Source of the DNA: Amblyornis subalaris
Taxonomy: Eukaryota; Chordata; Aves; Passeriformes; Ptilonorhynchidae
Length of the DNA stretch: 64,000 nucleotides
Reading direction: 5' to 3'
Assembly (NCBI GenBank): GCA_018881555.1
Contig: JACAXG010000081.1
Location: 3,480,674 to 3,544,673 of the forward strand
The first letter of the stretch is position 1. Every line of letters starts with the position of its first letter. The position numbers and the translations under genes were made by a program. Shown here piece after piece: positions 24,701-39,700 of this stretch. The notes under the pieces were generated by a model. The model was not told the origin of the DNA, did not search any database, and was given only the letters and a program-made list of their open reading frames with translations.

Positions 24701-27700
24701 AAACTGTGTGGCTGAAGGATTTCATCTGGTGTGTGAGCTCTTCCTGGGGGGCAGCACTTCTGGCTGATGCTAAAGGCAGGATGCTGAACTAATCCAACCT
24801 GTTATGCCCATTTTCCTCCATATCCTTTCATACACAGGCAAAGTGACCTGGCTTTTTGAAGGCCAGTATGCACTAAAATGGACACCAGGCTGTCAGAGCA
24901 GGGTTCTGTGGATTTTTGGGCCAGTGGTACACACAGAGAAAGCAGGACAAGTGCCAGTACCATGGCAGAGAGAGCTTTAGTATCTGCTTCAACTAAAGCT
25001 GAAGAACATTTTTAACATTGCTGTAAGTTATTTTCTTCCCTCTTATAAAATTAAAAAAAAAGCCTTCTCCCACATCTTAAGATGATCTGCTGCTGATGTT
25101 CACTCTGTTTGGGGATCATAAACTTAAAGAACGTAACTAGGGTTATATATATTGGGATAGATATTGGGAAGAAATCCTTCCCTGTGAGGGTGGTGAGGCC
25201 CTGGCGCAAGTTGCCCAGAGAAGCTGTGGCTGCCACATCCCTGGAAGTGTCCAAGGCCAGGTTGGACGGGGTTTGGAGCCATCTGGGATAGTGGAAGGTG
25301 TCCCTGCCCATGGCACGGNGTGGAACAAGACGGGATTTAAGATCCCTTCCAGCCCAAACCAGTCTGGGATCTTTATGGAGATCAGTGAAATGCTGAGGCA
25401 AAGGGGAGCTGCAGACATAGAGAGTCATCCTCTCAGTGACATCCAAGAATGTCACACTCCCTTGAATTCCTCCTCTCTAAGAACAAGCTTTTATCTTTTG
25501 GAGTTGTGTGCAGAGTTTTGTCAATACTTGGAAAAGACAAAAAGCTGATGTTTAACAGGCAACCAGGTTCCCTTCCTCATTTCAGGGGCTGATGCACAAG
25601 CTGAAGAAATCAGAGGTTCAATATGATTGAATTCAATTTCTCTGTGCTCTCCTACAGAAAACTACATGGGATAAAGGTCAAATTGATCGTGATTTTACTG
25701 TCTGTATATGAAATGCAAACCCACTGATCTCTCCTTTAGAAGCACATTTATTCCTACCTGGCAAAGCTATTCTCTGTACCTACTTGTGAACCAGTCACTC
25801 TCCTACAAAAGGCCAGAAGTCAGCCTTTGTGACAAGAACTCAGTATTAGTGACATCCCACTGCAGGCTAACCCCTCCCCACTCTCTGTCCAGTTTAACCA
25901 AGGAAATACAATACAACTGTGTGAGTGCAACACTAAATCTAGTGCAGGATCAGCTGGGATAAACCAGCAATGTTTGTAAGATTGCCTGGGGGTGACTGGG
26001 CTGCCCCTCAGAGCAGGGAGCAGCAAAGGTGTGCCAGCTGCAAGGGGCAAAAGTTTTCCAATGTAATCAGCTGCAGCTTGTCAGACCAGCTTTGGAGACA
26101 GACAAGCTATGAAGGCTGGGCTGTCATCACGTCCCAGGATAGCTGTGAAGTCACTGCAATGGATCAGCAGAGCAGAAGACTTCTGCCTGAAGGGGCTGCT
26201 TCACCTTTTGTGGCAATGGATCTATGCATGCTCAGAACTGGCCGCACACATCCTTGAGCACCACTTACCTCTACAGCACAAACACTGGAACACAATAAAT
26301 TGCCTCTTCCCAAGTATCTCAAGCAACTGTTCCATCTTCAGGACAGTCATTTAGGTCACGGTCTAGAATCTGGTGAAACTCCATCTAAAACCTTGAACTA
26401 CTGCTGCTGTTTTCCTTGGCTTTGCAGTGTGATGTGTTTATTACAGGCTGTTTTGATGGTTTCCAGCATCAGCTGAAATAAAGGTGAGGTGCTGGCACTG
26501 CTGATCCTCCTGCTCACAACTGAGATGAAAACACAGCAATGCACTATTTGCTTCACCAGAGCAGGGCATTCCTTCAGCTCACTCAGAGAGAGAGTCATTA
26601 GCTGGTAGCTCAAGGACACGGAAGCTCTGCCTCCCCAGGGGCTTCAGGACACTGCAGTTACAGGAGTTCTGCCTAGAATTGCCTTCCTGCCTCTGCCTGG
26701 TTCCTTTACCAACAATCAGCCTCTACAACTTCACACACACTATACACAATCTGCTTCCCTACTGCCACAAGACAACGGTTGGAAGCATCAGTTTTACTCC
26801 TTAGTAAGTGCTGTACATCATGCACAAGATCACTGCCACTTTCTGATAATGCCATAAACATGGACTAATATAAACCAAAATTAGAGATAAGCTACAACTT
26901 ACTCACCAAGAGCTATCTGAACAATGCTTTCAGACTCTGATTCACATTAATCTGTTTTTATGATCAATTTTGGTTTTATTCTCTAACCATAACACCAGCA
27001 TTAAATGGAGAAAACACTGCATTTCAGTTATAGGAACAAGAGTATTTAAATTCAGTCCAGCAATTTGCAAATTAATAACAATTATGGCCTTTAAAAACAC
27101 TATTTAGCATGAGAAACATCAGAAAATCTTAACTCTTCTTTCCCGCTCTCAGCAGAAGAGGGTCCCAAGGCCAGTTACAGGATGCAGGAGGCAGCAAGCA
27201 GGAGGCTGAGGTTTGGGAGGCATGTAAAGAGTGGTTCTGACTGCCTGAGAATCCACAGAAAGACAGAACTGGACGTACCTTTTCAAGTAGGTAGATACAT
27301 AAGTAGTAGGTGCACCAGAGTTGGGAGCTTCGTTTCCCTTTGGCTCATCCCTCCAGGGCTGCCGGGTGTAGGAGCCGCTCCGCACCAGGTTCACAGCGGA
27401 TTCTCTAAAGCAGGACAGAGCACAGGGGATGGTTAGAAACACCTCTGGCGTCTGCTTTTGGCTCCTTTACAGTTCCACAACACAAATCCTTCCCTTACAC
27501 CTACGTGCACCATTGTTCAGGTGACACAGCTCAGAGAAACACCTGCTCTGGCCTCAACATCAGCTCCTGCTCTTGCCAGCTTACTTCAGAACCAAAGATG
27601 ATGTAATGTTTTACATAAAGAGGAACAAGACCCTTTTTAGTCAGAAAACTTGCAAATGAAATTCAAGTTGTCCATAGAAAAAATTTAACATATTAAATAG

Positions 27701-30700
27701 TGTCATTTGATATTCTCTCCAGTCTTGTATCAAACAACATGGTATAAATGGGAAGTTTTTATTCTTTGAGGTATCCAGGCAAGGACAAAAGCAATTTAGC
27801 ACAGCAAATCCTTTCATAGAATCATTACGCTTGGAAAACCCCTCTAAGATCATCGAGTCCAACAGTTAACCCAGCACTGCCAGGTCCACCACCAAATCAT
27901 GAAGCAGAAAACAGCAAACTAAAGTGTCTAAAGCTACTTGACAAGTTATCAAGAAATTCCCAGTAGTCCTATTTATCCTGGTTATCTGAAATCAGAACTC
28001 TTTCCCTAATGCACACTCTGGCAGTGAATCCTGTTCTTCTCTGATCCTGGACAAGACCTGGAGCTTGTAATGCAGCACTAATCCAATTCCCCATCAGCCT
28101 GCAATTATTTCTCTTTTCCAATTGCAGTGCCCATGCTGACACTCTCTCAGACACCTGTGGGTTCCGGGAAGGCAAACTCAGATGTTTTGAAAGGAAACAA
28201 TATCGGGAAAAGTCTGTACTACACAGCGTGCCTGGGCACCATTTGCCCCTGAAGGCCAGTTCTCAGTCCNTCCCCACTGCACCCAGCAAAGGACACAACA
28301 CCCAGCTGCAAGTGCCACTTGACAGCAGTGCACAAGCTGATCAACAGACACAAACTGTCTGCAAAGCTCCAAATCTCAGAGACTGCCTCACAGTGAGCAA
28401 GAAAGCAGTGGGGAGGTTCCAGCAAAATATCAGCAAAGAACCTCAAGCTGTGCTGAAATTCTCTCAGGGTGTTGCCTGCAACGGCTCCAGCCCAACAATT
28501 ACGGTTCACAGCCACTGCTCTGCATGTGCCTTTCCTCCTCCATTGGGGAACTAGCTGGAAACGAGGCTAAGGTCAAATTTTACTCCTTCTAGCACAAACT
28601 GAATCATAGAATCATGGAATGGCCAGGGATGGAAGGGTTCTTAAAGCTCTTCGTGTCCCACCCCCTGCCATGGGCAGGGACACTTTCCACTATACCAGGT
28701 GGCTCCAAGCCCCGTCCAACCTGGCCTTGGACACTTCCAGGGATGTGGCAGCCACACTTCTCCGGGCAACCTGTGCCAGGGTCTCACCACCCTCATCACC
28801 CCACAGCAAAGAAGTTCTTCCCAATATCCCATCTAAACCTGCCCTCTGGCAGTGCGAAGCCATTCCCCCTTGTCCTGTCACTTCAGGTCCTTGTCCGAAG
28901 TCCCTCCGCAGCTCCTTGGAGCCCCTTTCGGCACTGGAAGGCCACTGAAGAAGCTGTTTGTAGACATCAGCTCCTGAAATATATCTGGAAATCCTGCATA
29001 TATATCTCATTTACACCATGGTTCTGTTCAGGGGCACCTACACACACTGACTGTAAAAACAACCCTGTAGTGAAACAGTTCCTACATGGGAGAGTTCACA
29101 AGCTCAAGTGAATCTCAAGTGACAGATGTGCGAACAAAGGCATTGAAGGTGACTGTTGAGCAACTGACAAGTGCAGGTGCCAGCTACAAAATGAGGCACT
29201 TGCATATAAAAGGAACAAGGGTTCATAAATCTGGTTGCCTGGATGGAGCCTGTGTCTATGTGAGTACAGCGGTGGAGGAGCCAGCCTCTCCCCTGCTCAC
29301 CTGAATGAAAAGCAATGTACCAGAACTTTTATGGACCTGAGCTGGCTCTCAATGTTGTGAATTCCTGTGTACTTGAGACTGCCGAGAAAATATATAAAAC
29401 ATGACTACAGAAAAATGATATTCCAGAGGGACTATTGACAGGATGGAAGCTGAGAATTAACTTCAGCCAGTCTCACCTGTTTTCTTTTTCTTCTATATCA
29501 CTTGTACTGCTCAGTCTTCTGGGAACTATGGTGGCAAGATAGCTCTTGTTGTCTCTGTCCTGGCGAAGCAAAAGAGGAACTTCAGCTGCACATCTCTTAC
29601 CCTTCCAGCATGTTCAGTAGCAACTAAATTCTTCTTCAAATTTCTTCAACTAAGAAAGCATTCTCTTATGGGCTGGTTTCAGGCATTTTCTTGGGCAACA
29701 CATACCACAGCATAAAAGTATCAGTTCTGAAAGGGATTTTCTGAAGAGCATGATAGTGAATGAAAGCATGTTCTAAATTACAGAATTACTTATAAATCAC
29801 AGAATCAGAGAATGGTTTGGGTTGGAAGGAACCTTTAGAGGTCACCTAGTCCACCAGACCAGAGCTCCATCCAACGTGGCCTTGAACATCTCCAGGGATG
29901 GGACATCTACCCACAGGTAGGAAAGTTACTGTCATTAAATATGTGGGGTGGGATTCACAAATGCAGCTGGTGGATACANGAGGAATCATACAAACAAGAG
30001 AGAAGGAGAATCTCCGCTACAGGTATGTGCTGCTGTCTGGATTAGACATTTTCTGGTAAAGAATGGGCTGTGTCAGACTGGCAGCCCCTGCACAGTGGCA
30101 GCTCGGTCCAAACTGAGCAGGAATAAGGTCAAAGGGGCACCAAAGTCCAGTTCTGGAGGAACAACTGATAGGAGAGGAATAATTTTCAAAAGAAAAAGAA
30201 AGTAAGAATGAAAGAGACCCACGTTTGTTATGGATACAGTAACTCAATGGGAAAGGGTCTTACACCTGTGGGGTAAAGTAGGGCGCACTAAAACATCCTT
30301 GCTGAAAGCCAAACCTTTTCCTTGTTGTCCAAGAGTGCAGATATCCGAGGGCTGGAGGAGGACCGATAGATAGAAGCAGTTTTATCTCTCTGTGCCTCAC
30401 GAGTGGCAGCGACTTCACTCAACATGTTGTGGCTGCCAGTCTTCCTCAGGCCCAACCGCCACGACGAAGGTGACTCATCCTTCTGCTCATCTGACTTGCT
30501 GAGCCAACTGAACTGCAGAGGAGAAACAGGGACATTTGGAAGAAGGAAGAGCACTGCAAGGCACACTCTAAGTTCAGAAAGTGTTTCAACAAGCCCCAAT
30601 TTTTGCTGGGCCACACTTGTAAGATGGAATGACTTTTGTTTCCTGCTTCACTTTAATTACAGGACAGAGCTCAAGGTGAACTCACAGGGATGCAAACCGC

Positions 30701-33700
30701 TGTAGTGCCTCATCCCCAAGGACACAGGATGACAGGAATCTGGTGTCGTTGTGCAGCTTTTTGCCTACACAATGCCCTCCTCCAGCTATGAGGAAAGAAT
30801 ATAAGGAACAATGAAGCTTTTATTAGCACCCATTCAGGAAGAGGAAATTATTCAGTGAAGGCAGAAAACCAAAACCAAGTACTCAAGTCTTTTGGAACCG
30901 GCTGCAAATAAATCCCCCACACCAGTGGAGTCCAGGAGAAGCCATTAAGATCATCAGGGATCTGTAGCCACCACCACTGTAAAGGGAGAGACTGAGGAAA
31001 CCTGGATTATCTAGTGTGGAAAAGAGAAGGCAAAGAAAGGATTTAGTTACTCTGCTACTTGGGGGTGGGTTTACAGAGGACATGAAACCAGACTCGTCCA
31101 CAGTCTACAATGAAAGGAGGAGAACAGACAAGTTCCAAAGTGGGAAACACCAGCTGACATGGAGATACAACTCCTGGCAGGAGCAGTGCTGCACTGGGAC
31201 AGGGAGTAACTAAGAGTGGAGCACCTCCATTCTCAGACATCTTTTGATACTCAGCTGAGCTCAGGCAGGTCAAAGCAACACGACATGAGCTTCAAGTTAG
31301 TCCTGCTTCGAGCAGGAGGTTGGACTTCAGCCTCGCAGGGGCCCCTTCCGTGGGCAGGTACCTGCAGACTGTCCATACCACACAACAGGCCTGCGTGCTT
31401 TTTGTTACACGAGGTGCTTCTGACCTGCATATATTAACCCTTAAATACACAACTGCTTCAATCTACAACTTCAGCTACAGTTACCACNTCTTACAAAAAG
31501 CTGCCCACTGCCATTCAAAATGGAGCCCTAGCATCGCAAGAAGACACTTGTACAGGGGCTCGACCCCGAGTTGTACAGGAAATAAAGCAAACACATTATT
31601 AGGAATTATCAGGAAAGTACAGAATACAAAACACACCACGATTCTGGCTCTGTGTTACTGCAGGGTACAATCACATCTTTGGTACCATGCACAGCTTGGC
31701 TCCAGGGCTCAGCAGCAGAAGACAAGAAGGGAAGAGATTCAGAGAAAGGCAACAAGAATGAGTAGAGCAAGAGAGGTTCTACACGAGGAGATATTCAGGG
31801 TCAGGAGTCTCCAGGCTGAGACATGACCAAGATACATGAAACCCCCAGTGGCACACAGGAGGGTGAATAATGAATCTTGGTCCCTCCCATAAAGGAATGA
31901 GCGGCAGCAGACAAACCCAGCATGTGGCAGGTTAATGGGAGCTTTGTAGGGTTTGTAACTAAGCTGAAGGACCCGTGCCACTGGACATTAGAGGATCCCA
32001 ATCAAAAAATGACTGCATAAATTCAGAGAGGAAAAGTCTGACAGGGGCTACTGAAGACATAAAATACACCAGGTTCAGCAAGTCCATGAAATGCCAATTG
32101 CTGGAAGGTGGAAGGGAATTCCTGCAAGATTCTGTGTTCTCTAGTATCTTCTGATGGTCACTGTCAGGGGCAGGACACTGGGCAGACAAGGCTTTTGATC
32201 AAAGCATTATTAAACCATACTCTACATGACACAAACCATCTGACACTATTCAGAATAAATGGAGCTACTGGGGAGCTCTGCCCTCAGACTCACTGACTGA
32301 AGACTGCCAAGCTAAAATCATTCCTGGAGTATTTGAGCAATGTTTTCAGCTCATGTCATTTCAATGCAGCTGCAAAGAGTTAATCTGTACTCCACCACTT
32401 CTAGCACTTCCAGTCTACTGAAATACACAGATCTCATATTTTCATGTAATTTTGACGCTTTCCTCAGAAGAAGCTCAAACCCATAGCAAAAGCTGATGTC
32501 TGTAAATTCTGAACCACACAGGAACAGCACATACTAGTAACTCCCCTGACAGAGGGTAACACAAGCACTCATATTTTCTCATCTAAAGCCCAGTCTGTCA
32601 AAGAGAGTTACAGAAAAATCAAACACATGAGAGGAGGTAAAGAAGCTGATCTTAAGTGACTGAGGTCAAATCAATAACTGCTCTGCACACAGGCCATCTT
32701 CTATACCCTAACACCCTTATTCTGGGTTAAATAGCTCAAAGAAGTGAGACAAAACCTCTACAGCAGAGAAAAAGTTACCTGAAGCACTCACACTTCCCAG
32801 TACATCCTTCTAACTCTAACAGTTCCCCCGCTAAGCCAGCCTGAGCTGAACAATGCCCAGAGGAGCTCTGTTTCATTTCATTTTGGTTACACTCAGTAGC
32901 ACGTGAAAAATATAGAATTGTGACTAAGCAAGAAACATTTCCCTCTGACATGCACCTAATGCTTCAGCCCTGGGCCAGGTGCCTGCATTGTTGCTCTCCA
33001 CAGTCTGGTGCAAAAAGAAAGAAGCAGCACAGGACACCAGTCCTGGGCTGACCAGAGTCTCCTGGTGCCATCTAGCTGAGTGACCTGAGAGCTGGAGGAT
33101 TCACACAAGATTGCAGTGACTGCTTCACCCCTCAAAGCTTTCACAGCCCAGCTGGCCAGTCACATGCAAACTACCCTCTGCTTGCTGGGCTGTAACACCA
33201 CACCACTGACTCCACTGGGTTTGGCAAGTCAGAGGCACTCTAGACGATGGTGCTGGATTCACCACTGACACAGCAGCAGGAATCAGCTCTGGTGACAGAT
33301 CTGCTGGGAAGACATTGGCACCAGCCCCCTCAGAACTTACAGCACAAAGAGCATGTACTGGAGGCTGGGGTACTTGTGAACAACACAATTTGCTTCAGAG
33401 GGTCAGAGATTCAAGAGCAACCTTCTTGTACCAACAGCGTCCTTGGGGCCAGTCCTACACTGCTGTTAACACACATCTTTATCAGAATTTCATACTACCA
33501 GGCTTTTCTAAATTCAAGTCTTAAACTCCTCTGAAAATTGGTTTCAGAGCATCCATCTCCCAGTAACACCTTCTGCTTCTGAGCACTGCTGGAGTCCCCA
33601 TCGATTCCAAATTCACTTACTCTTCTGGCAGATGCAGTGAAGGAGTTGGGCTCGGGTGGTGGCATTTGCTCAGTGATGCTGGGCCTGGATTCACGGCTGG

Positions 33701-36700
33701 AGTGGTTGGCAAAGGGCTCTTCCTTTCTCTCTACAATTTTAAACAAGAAGAGAAACCAAATGTTTCAGTATTGCACTTCCAAGGCCCCACTTTACACAGA
33801 GTGTGCTCTACACTCCAGTTCAGTGCTGTGTGACCTCAAGTCTCCTTGGATCACAAAGAGATGTCAGTGCCAAGGCTAAGCCAGGCTTTCTGCAAAGAGC
33901 TTCCCACTTCCTAAAGAATAAGATGGATACATTTGCCAGGCAAAGCTTTTGAACTTGAACCTCACAGATGAGCAAAGTCTTTGCAGAAAGCACCGTAAGG
34001 AGGACAAACAGATTCTTTGTTTTTCACAATTCTGTTTTCTATCTGGGAATTTCTTCCTTGGTAAAACTTGGGATGAAAAGAGGCACGTGCCATTCCTGTT
34101 GTAGCACGAGTGTGTTACAGCCCCCAGCCCTGAGTGCCCAGTGTTGGGTTTCATTGCATGGTTCTCTTGCAGTTGCTTTTGCTGCTGGGCAGAATTTCTG
34201 GTCTTCTGCAGCAGAAGACCAGGTCTTTCTACATGAAGCCAGGACTGTTGTCCAACAAAACCCCTTACCTGGGCTCCAAGCAAGCTAAGCAACTCCTGTC
34301 CAAGCTCACAGCTGGCTCCCTGCTAGTCAGACAAGTGCAGCTGACCAGTATTACATTTATTTTTTGTATCTATGCACATATTTGACAGAAGTATATCCAC
34401 CAGATATTACCAGGGGGAGAGTAAGCAGGAAGTGTGACTCAGGCAATAGGTTCACTTGACAGGAGTGCACAGGCTGGAGAAAGACTACTCACCAAAAACC
34501 CAGGCACATGGAACGTGCCTGAGAAATTATGCACCTACACCAAACAACCAATGTTTTCCTTATAGCTATGAGTGCTCACACAGTCATGGCTTGAAAAAAT
34601 AATTTTAAGCATAAGCACTCAAACGGTTCTAGCAAATGAGGTATGTGCAGGGAATAAATATCTGCTGTTACACATTTGGAGCAGTTTGGGACAGAGCATC
34701 TGGAAGGATGGCACCTTGGAGCATGAAGATCAATCTTTCTGAAACAAATGTTCTCAGTCCTAGAAAAAAAAGAATTCAAAGGACACAGAAAACAGAAAAA
34801 GCAAGCCAAGAGAAACATTTAAAAATAACAGGAAGTTAGCAGGACTGACAAAGCCTGAATTAAAGAAATGAAGACAGAATCATGGAATCTCCTGAGCTGG
34901 AAGAACCCACAAGGATCATCCAGTCCANCTCCTGACCCTGCACAGGACAGCCCAACAATCTCACCCTGTGCCTGACAGCACTGTCCAAATGCTCCTGGAG
35001 CTCTGGCAGCCTTGGGGCTGTGACCATTCCCTGGGGAGCCTGTTCAGTGCCCACCACCCTCTGGGGGAAGAACCTTTCCCTGATACCCAACCTAACCCTC
35101 CCCTGGCACAGCTCCAGCTGTTCCCTTGGGTCTGCATGAGAATGGAGTCTGAGCCACTTTTCCCTCTCTGTGGTGTCTCAGAATTTCCATCCAAGGTATT
35201 TAAGCAGAGGATTCCAGTTCTGGAACTGAACCCTCGGGGGCACTTTCACACACCCTTGGGGAAGGGGCAGTAGATCACCCATTCCTCTTTGCAGGCCTGG
35301 CCTGGCATTCTTGGCATCCAAGTCCATGGAAATGCACATGAACAAGGAATGACACGCTGCCATGTGCTGATTTCTTGAGACTGATGCCTGTAAAACATAG
35401 GGCACTGCAGGAAGGGGAGGCTGCAGCCGCTCTCCAGGCTGGGCTGGATGGGCACTGGGAGCCTGTTCTGGAAGTTTATAGCACACAGGTCAGCCTTTAA
35501 GGTCAAGCCTAATTAGAAGGCCACAAGCTAAAGTGGTAATGACAGGTTGGGAAGGACTAACTGTGAGCAATGTGACTTGGAAGCAGTCGACTGCAGAACA
35601 GGGACAGGCCAAGGGACTCTGTGCTGGCAGCACGAGAGCTGCGATGGGCAGCGTTGGCTTTGGGCAGGATCCACGTTTCATCTTACCAAAATTTCAGCAA
35701 TAAATATGAGGAACTCCACTCAAGGGAAACCGGTGAGGATTAGTTCTATCTCCCCAAAACAAATCTGGGAAGAGTAAAAATTAGGTTTCTAATTCCTTTT
35801 TTGTACGGGTTTTTGGATAAGAGTTTTTGTTNGGTTGCTTTTTAAACAAAACAACACTAAGAGCGTCCCTGGCCTGCTTTAATTCCCAATAATTACATAT
35901 TGTAATAGTTCCCAGCACAGATAATCACCATAGAATTTTATACTGATCTTTCTCTTGTTTACAAGAGATCAATGCCAAATTAATTGTCCTCNAAATGAAT
36001 AAAGTGACATTAATGCCCTTAGCTTCCTTTGTTTGAAGAACACTAATTTCTTACAGATTGTAAGAAACATGCTACTCTGAAGCCTTTCAGCAATTTCACT
36101 GCTTCTCTCATCCAATTTCTTCCTCCCACAGCCTCTGCAAATTCAACAAATTGATCGCAACCTGAGACTCTTCAAAACACACCTCAAAATAAACTTGTGT
36201 GCTACACTGCCAGCTTCTATATGTCCTGCTTTGTGCTCAGCTACCAAAGGGAATGTTCACGTTTAAAAAGGTTACTCAGAAAATTTTTATTTTTCTGCAT
36301 CTAGACTATGAACACCTTAGAATAGTCATAATCTATGCGTCCAGCACTGCTCAGAATGATACAGGTATGGNAATATTAAATACAATTAAGATGAATAAGG
36401 GAATAATTTGCATGTTTGCATACCCCTGCCTCCTGTACCATTCAAGCATGTAAAATGTTGAGCAGATAATCAGAGAACCTTAGAATCATAGACTGGTTTG
36501 GTTGGAAGAGACCTCAAAGATCATTTCTTTCCACCCCCTGCCATGGGCAGGGACACCTTCCACTCTTCCAGGTTGCTCCNAGCCCCATCCAGCCTGGCCT
36601 TGGACACTTCCACAGATGGGGCAGCCACAGCTTCTCTGGGCAACCTGTGCCACGGCCTCCCCACTCTCACAGGAGAAGAATTTTTTCCTCATATCCAATC

Positions 36701-39700
36701 TAAACCTACTCTCTGTCAGTGGGAAGCCATTCCCCCTTGTCCTGTCACTTCAGGCCCTTGTAAATAGTCTCTCTCCATCTTTCCTGCAGGCTCCCTTCAG
36801 GTACTGGAAGGCCACAATTCTGTCNCCCTGAAACCTTCCCTTCTCTAGGCTGAACAATCCCAATTCTCTCAGCCTCTCCTCTTAAAAGAGCTGTTCCATC
36901 TCCCTGATCATCTCTGTGGCCTCCTCTGGACTCGCTCCAGCAGCTCCACGTCCTTCCTGTGCTGGGCCCCAGGGCTGGAGGCAGCTCTGCAGGTGGGGTC
37001 TCACCTGAGCAGGGCAAAGGGGCAGAACCTCCCCCTCCCTGCTGCCCATGCTGAGGGATCAGCCCAGGAATACCACTGCCTGTCTCTGAAATTCATAATA
37101 CTGTGATATTTATAATTTTCATTATTAAAAGCTACTTTCACCCCTACTTCTCCTTGGAGGCCTCCTGTAACACGTGGGCTGATGCTGTTATCTCATAGAA
37201 TCTTGCTTTAAAGAGAGTACCAAAGATGTGACCCCCACTCCATATGCAGCAAGTAACAGCTGTGTCTCCACCCAGCTGGGCAAGTCCACGTTCATTTTAT
37301 CAGAGATTTGAGAAGTTTCAAGGTGTGGTTTCAATTCTGATGGAAACTTCTCAAAGGATCCAATAATCTCTCCAGGAAACGAGAGCACAAGTAACAAAGC
37401 CTGAAGCTTAATCATTTGATTAAGCACTTGAATGCTTGTTTTCTCCCATTTCTATTAGCTTTAGTGGTTTGACACTGACTCATATAATGTTCTTTGCTCA
37501 GTGAATTAATGCCATAAAAAGACGTATTCTGGCTTTACACAAGATGTAATGCTGAGTGCTGTAGAGCTTTCCTTGCTGAAGCATCTTAGGCTGCTCCTGA
37601 CTCAGTAAAGTCACAGACAGCTCCAGGTCTTACAGATGTGCAAAGATGTGAGCTGTTTTGGTCAAACTACCACCATGTTTATAAGGATTACAAGGATTGG
37701 CGCTCAGCTAGACAGGTGTAATTTATATATATATGTAAATATGTATATAATCACGGTAAACCCGATTTATGGAGCAAATATATGTGACTTCTACTGCATG
37801 TCTNTTTCTACCACTGACATCTCCACTAGATCTGCTTGATTTAAAAGTCCCAAGATCATTTCCCTGTGTTACTGCCATGCCCACCCAGCTGCTGCAGCAG
37901 CAGCAGCTCTCCAGAGCCCAGCCAGGATTTCCCACACCTCTCACCCTGCCCTGAGAGCATTAACTGATACAATCATAGCACAGGTGGCAACTTCACTGGC
38001 ACAGAAGCACGACAAAACTTTAAAGTGCACTTTTCCTCAGGACCTATTTCTTACTATATTGGTATATAAGCCAAATAAGTTGATGTTAAAAGTAGTTTAA
38101 CCATTAAACATGTCATTGTCCAAGACCCGTCTGTGTTTGCAGAATATTAAGGACAAGTAAGTCTTGGCTTACTGTAAAATTAAGTATTTGTATTTAAACT
38201 TTCTGTGCTGCACATAAGCACTTTTTAAACTTATTAAGGAAGCCACAGAAATTATGGAGAAGGGAGTAAGATGCCAGCTATATGCTATAATGTAAATGCT
38301 ACTGTGACTCTGTGTACTTAATCCTTATTTTCCACTATATTTTGCAATCATTATTCATCACAGTCTGGAAAATAAAGGTTCCTCACCTCTCTAATTACCA
38401 AGAACAGCTTCAGCCCTTCATTTCAGACAGATCCAAACACAACAGGCTATTGCCTTCCTACACCTTCATTTGCTTTCCTACCATCCTGCAGTACTTGAAG
38501 GATTCCTCCTGAACTGGGCCAACAACAAAAAACCTCTGTTTAAGAACAAGCTGTGAACAATGTGTTATCTTAAATACATGTGAGATGGAAGTAGAAATTG
38601 AAATAATATCTGCAGGACTTTTTTTTAAAATATTTATGCTGACCTGGGAATCAGCATTTGGATCAGCTTTTTTAGCACAGTAGCTCCAGATTTCTTCATA
38701 TTTTTTACATATACACCGGAAGTAAAACTTTCAGGATGACTTTAACAACTAATTATCTATTAATAATAATAATTATTATATTATTAAGTAGGCTAGTTAT
38801 TAAATCCAAGACTGTACTAAGTCTTACCCGACTCCTTTTCAGCGTCCGATTCTGAAACTTCATCTTCAGCTTCTTCCTCTTCTTCAGAACTAGAACTGCT
38901 TGAGTCCTTGTTCTCTTCCTCAATTTCCATGGACTTCAGCGTGTCTTCCTCATAAAGAATCTTCTCTTTGCTGCAAAAAAAGAAATTTTAAGGACTACTA
39001 GGTGAGCAAGTTATCTGAGTTGTATTTCTCAGGAACACACAGACATGATTTACTACATACAGAACAAGCGAAGGACAAAATCCATCTACAGACACAACAT
39101 CCCAGCACTTCCATCATGGTCCATTTGCCATGGATTCCACTGTCAGTCTCACATTTCCTAATTCTGCAAGCATTTTTCCATCCACAACCACNTGATCTCT
39201 CCTTTCCTAGTGCCACACAGCAGCAGCTGGGCTGTAGGGCACCATCCAACAAAAAGGGGCAATTCTCAGCCCAAAAGTCCAATTGATCTTCAGCCAGAGC
39301 AGGAGCTGCAGAACCAAGCACCAGCCCAACCCCTTGTTCCACCACTCAGTGGGTATGTTAAGAAACAACTAAAACTGTATTTGAGAACACTCAGATTTAA
39401 AAAAAACCCCATGAAATAAACAGCAGTGAATTGTTTTTGACCCAGCTGAGGNCAGCTGGCTGTGACAGGAAGCTGCTCTCCCATTACTCTCTGGGCAGTT
39501 TCTTTTCAACTAAGAGGGAGAGACTTACTTAGTGAAGAGTCTGTTTTGAGGCTTCCCATTCATNTCAGCTTCAATCAGCTTATTCCTCGTCTCCTTCTCA
39601 CTTCGCAGCTGTCAGAAAGTCCAGGAAGATGGGAGAGAGAATGGGAAGAGAGGTTAAGCAGCCACCTCAGCACAACCCAGTAATCACCACAGCACAAGGT

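Larger units (their letters stand above)
21792..27278 (-). other. PPP1R12B: Intron 12 of PPP1R12B
   Basis: A 5.5-kb intron upstream of the cassette exon. It holds one CR1 copy (25155-25372), a short tandem repeat (22511) and a purine-rich stretch at about 23380-23870 that keeps several long frames open by composition. No additional exon is recognised. Confidence 0.8.
27405..29476 (-). other. PPP1R12B: Intron 11 of PPP1R12B
   Basis: A 2.07-kb intron with two CR1 copies, both in gene-sense orientation, and no coding signal. Confidence 0.88.
30513..33620 (-). other. PPP1R12B: Intron 9 of PPP1R12B
   Basis: A 3.1-kb intron. The part 30930-32200 looks like diverged, old CR1-type sequence; the rest is unique with no coding signal recognised. 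Confidence 0.85.
33731..38827 (-). other. PPP1R12B: Intron 8 of PPP1R12B
   Basis: A 5.1-kb intron with two CR1 copies. Roughly 37080-38820 is AT-rich, free of recognised repeats apart from TA-type simple repeats, and includes TAA/ATA runs close to exon 8. Confidence 0.85.

Noticed and set aside
28614..29111. Open frame of 165 residues and overlapping frames
   Set aside because: Shadows of the CR1 fragment at 28601-28950.
37888..37908. Short CAG/CTG triplet run
   Set aside because: Only about five triplets in an intron; too short to be remarkable.
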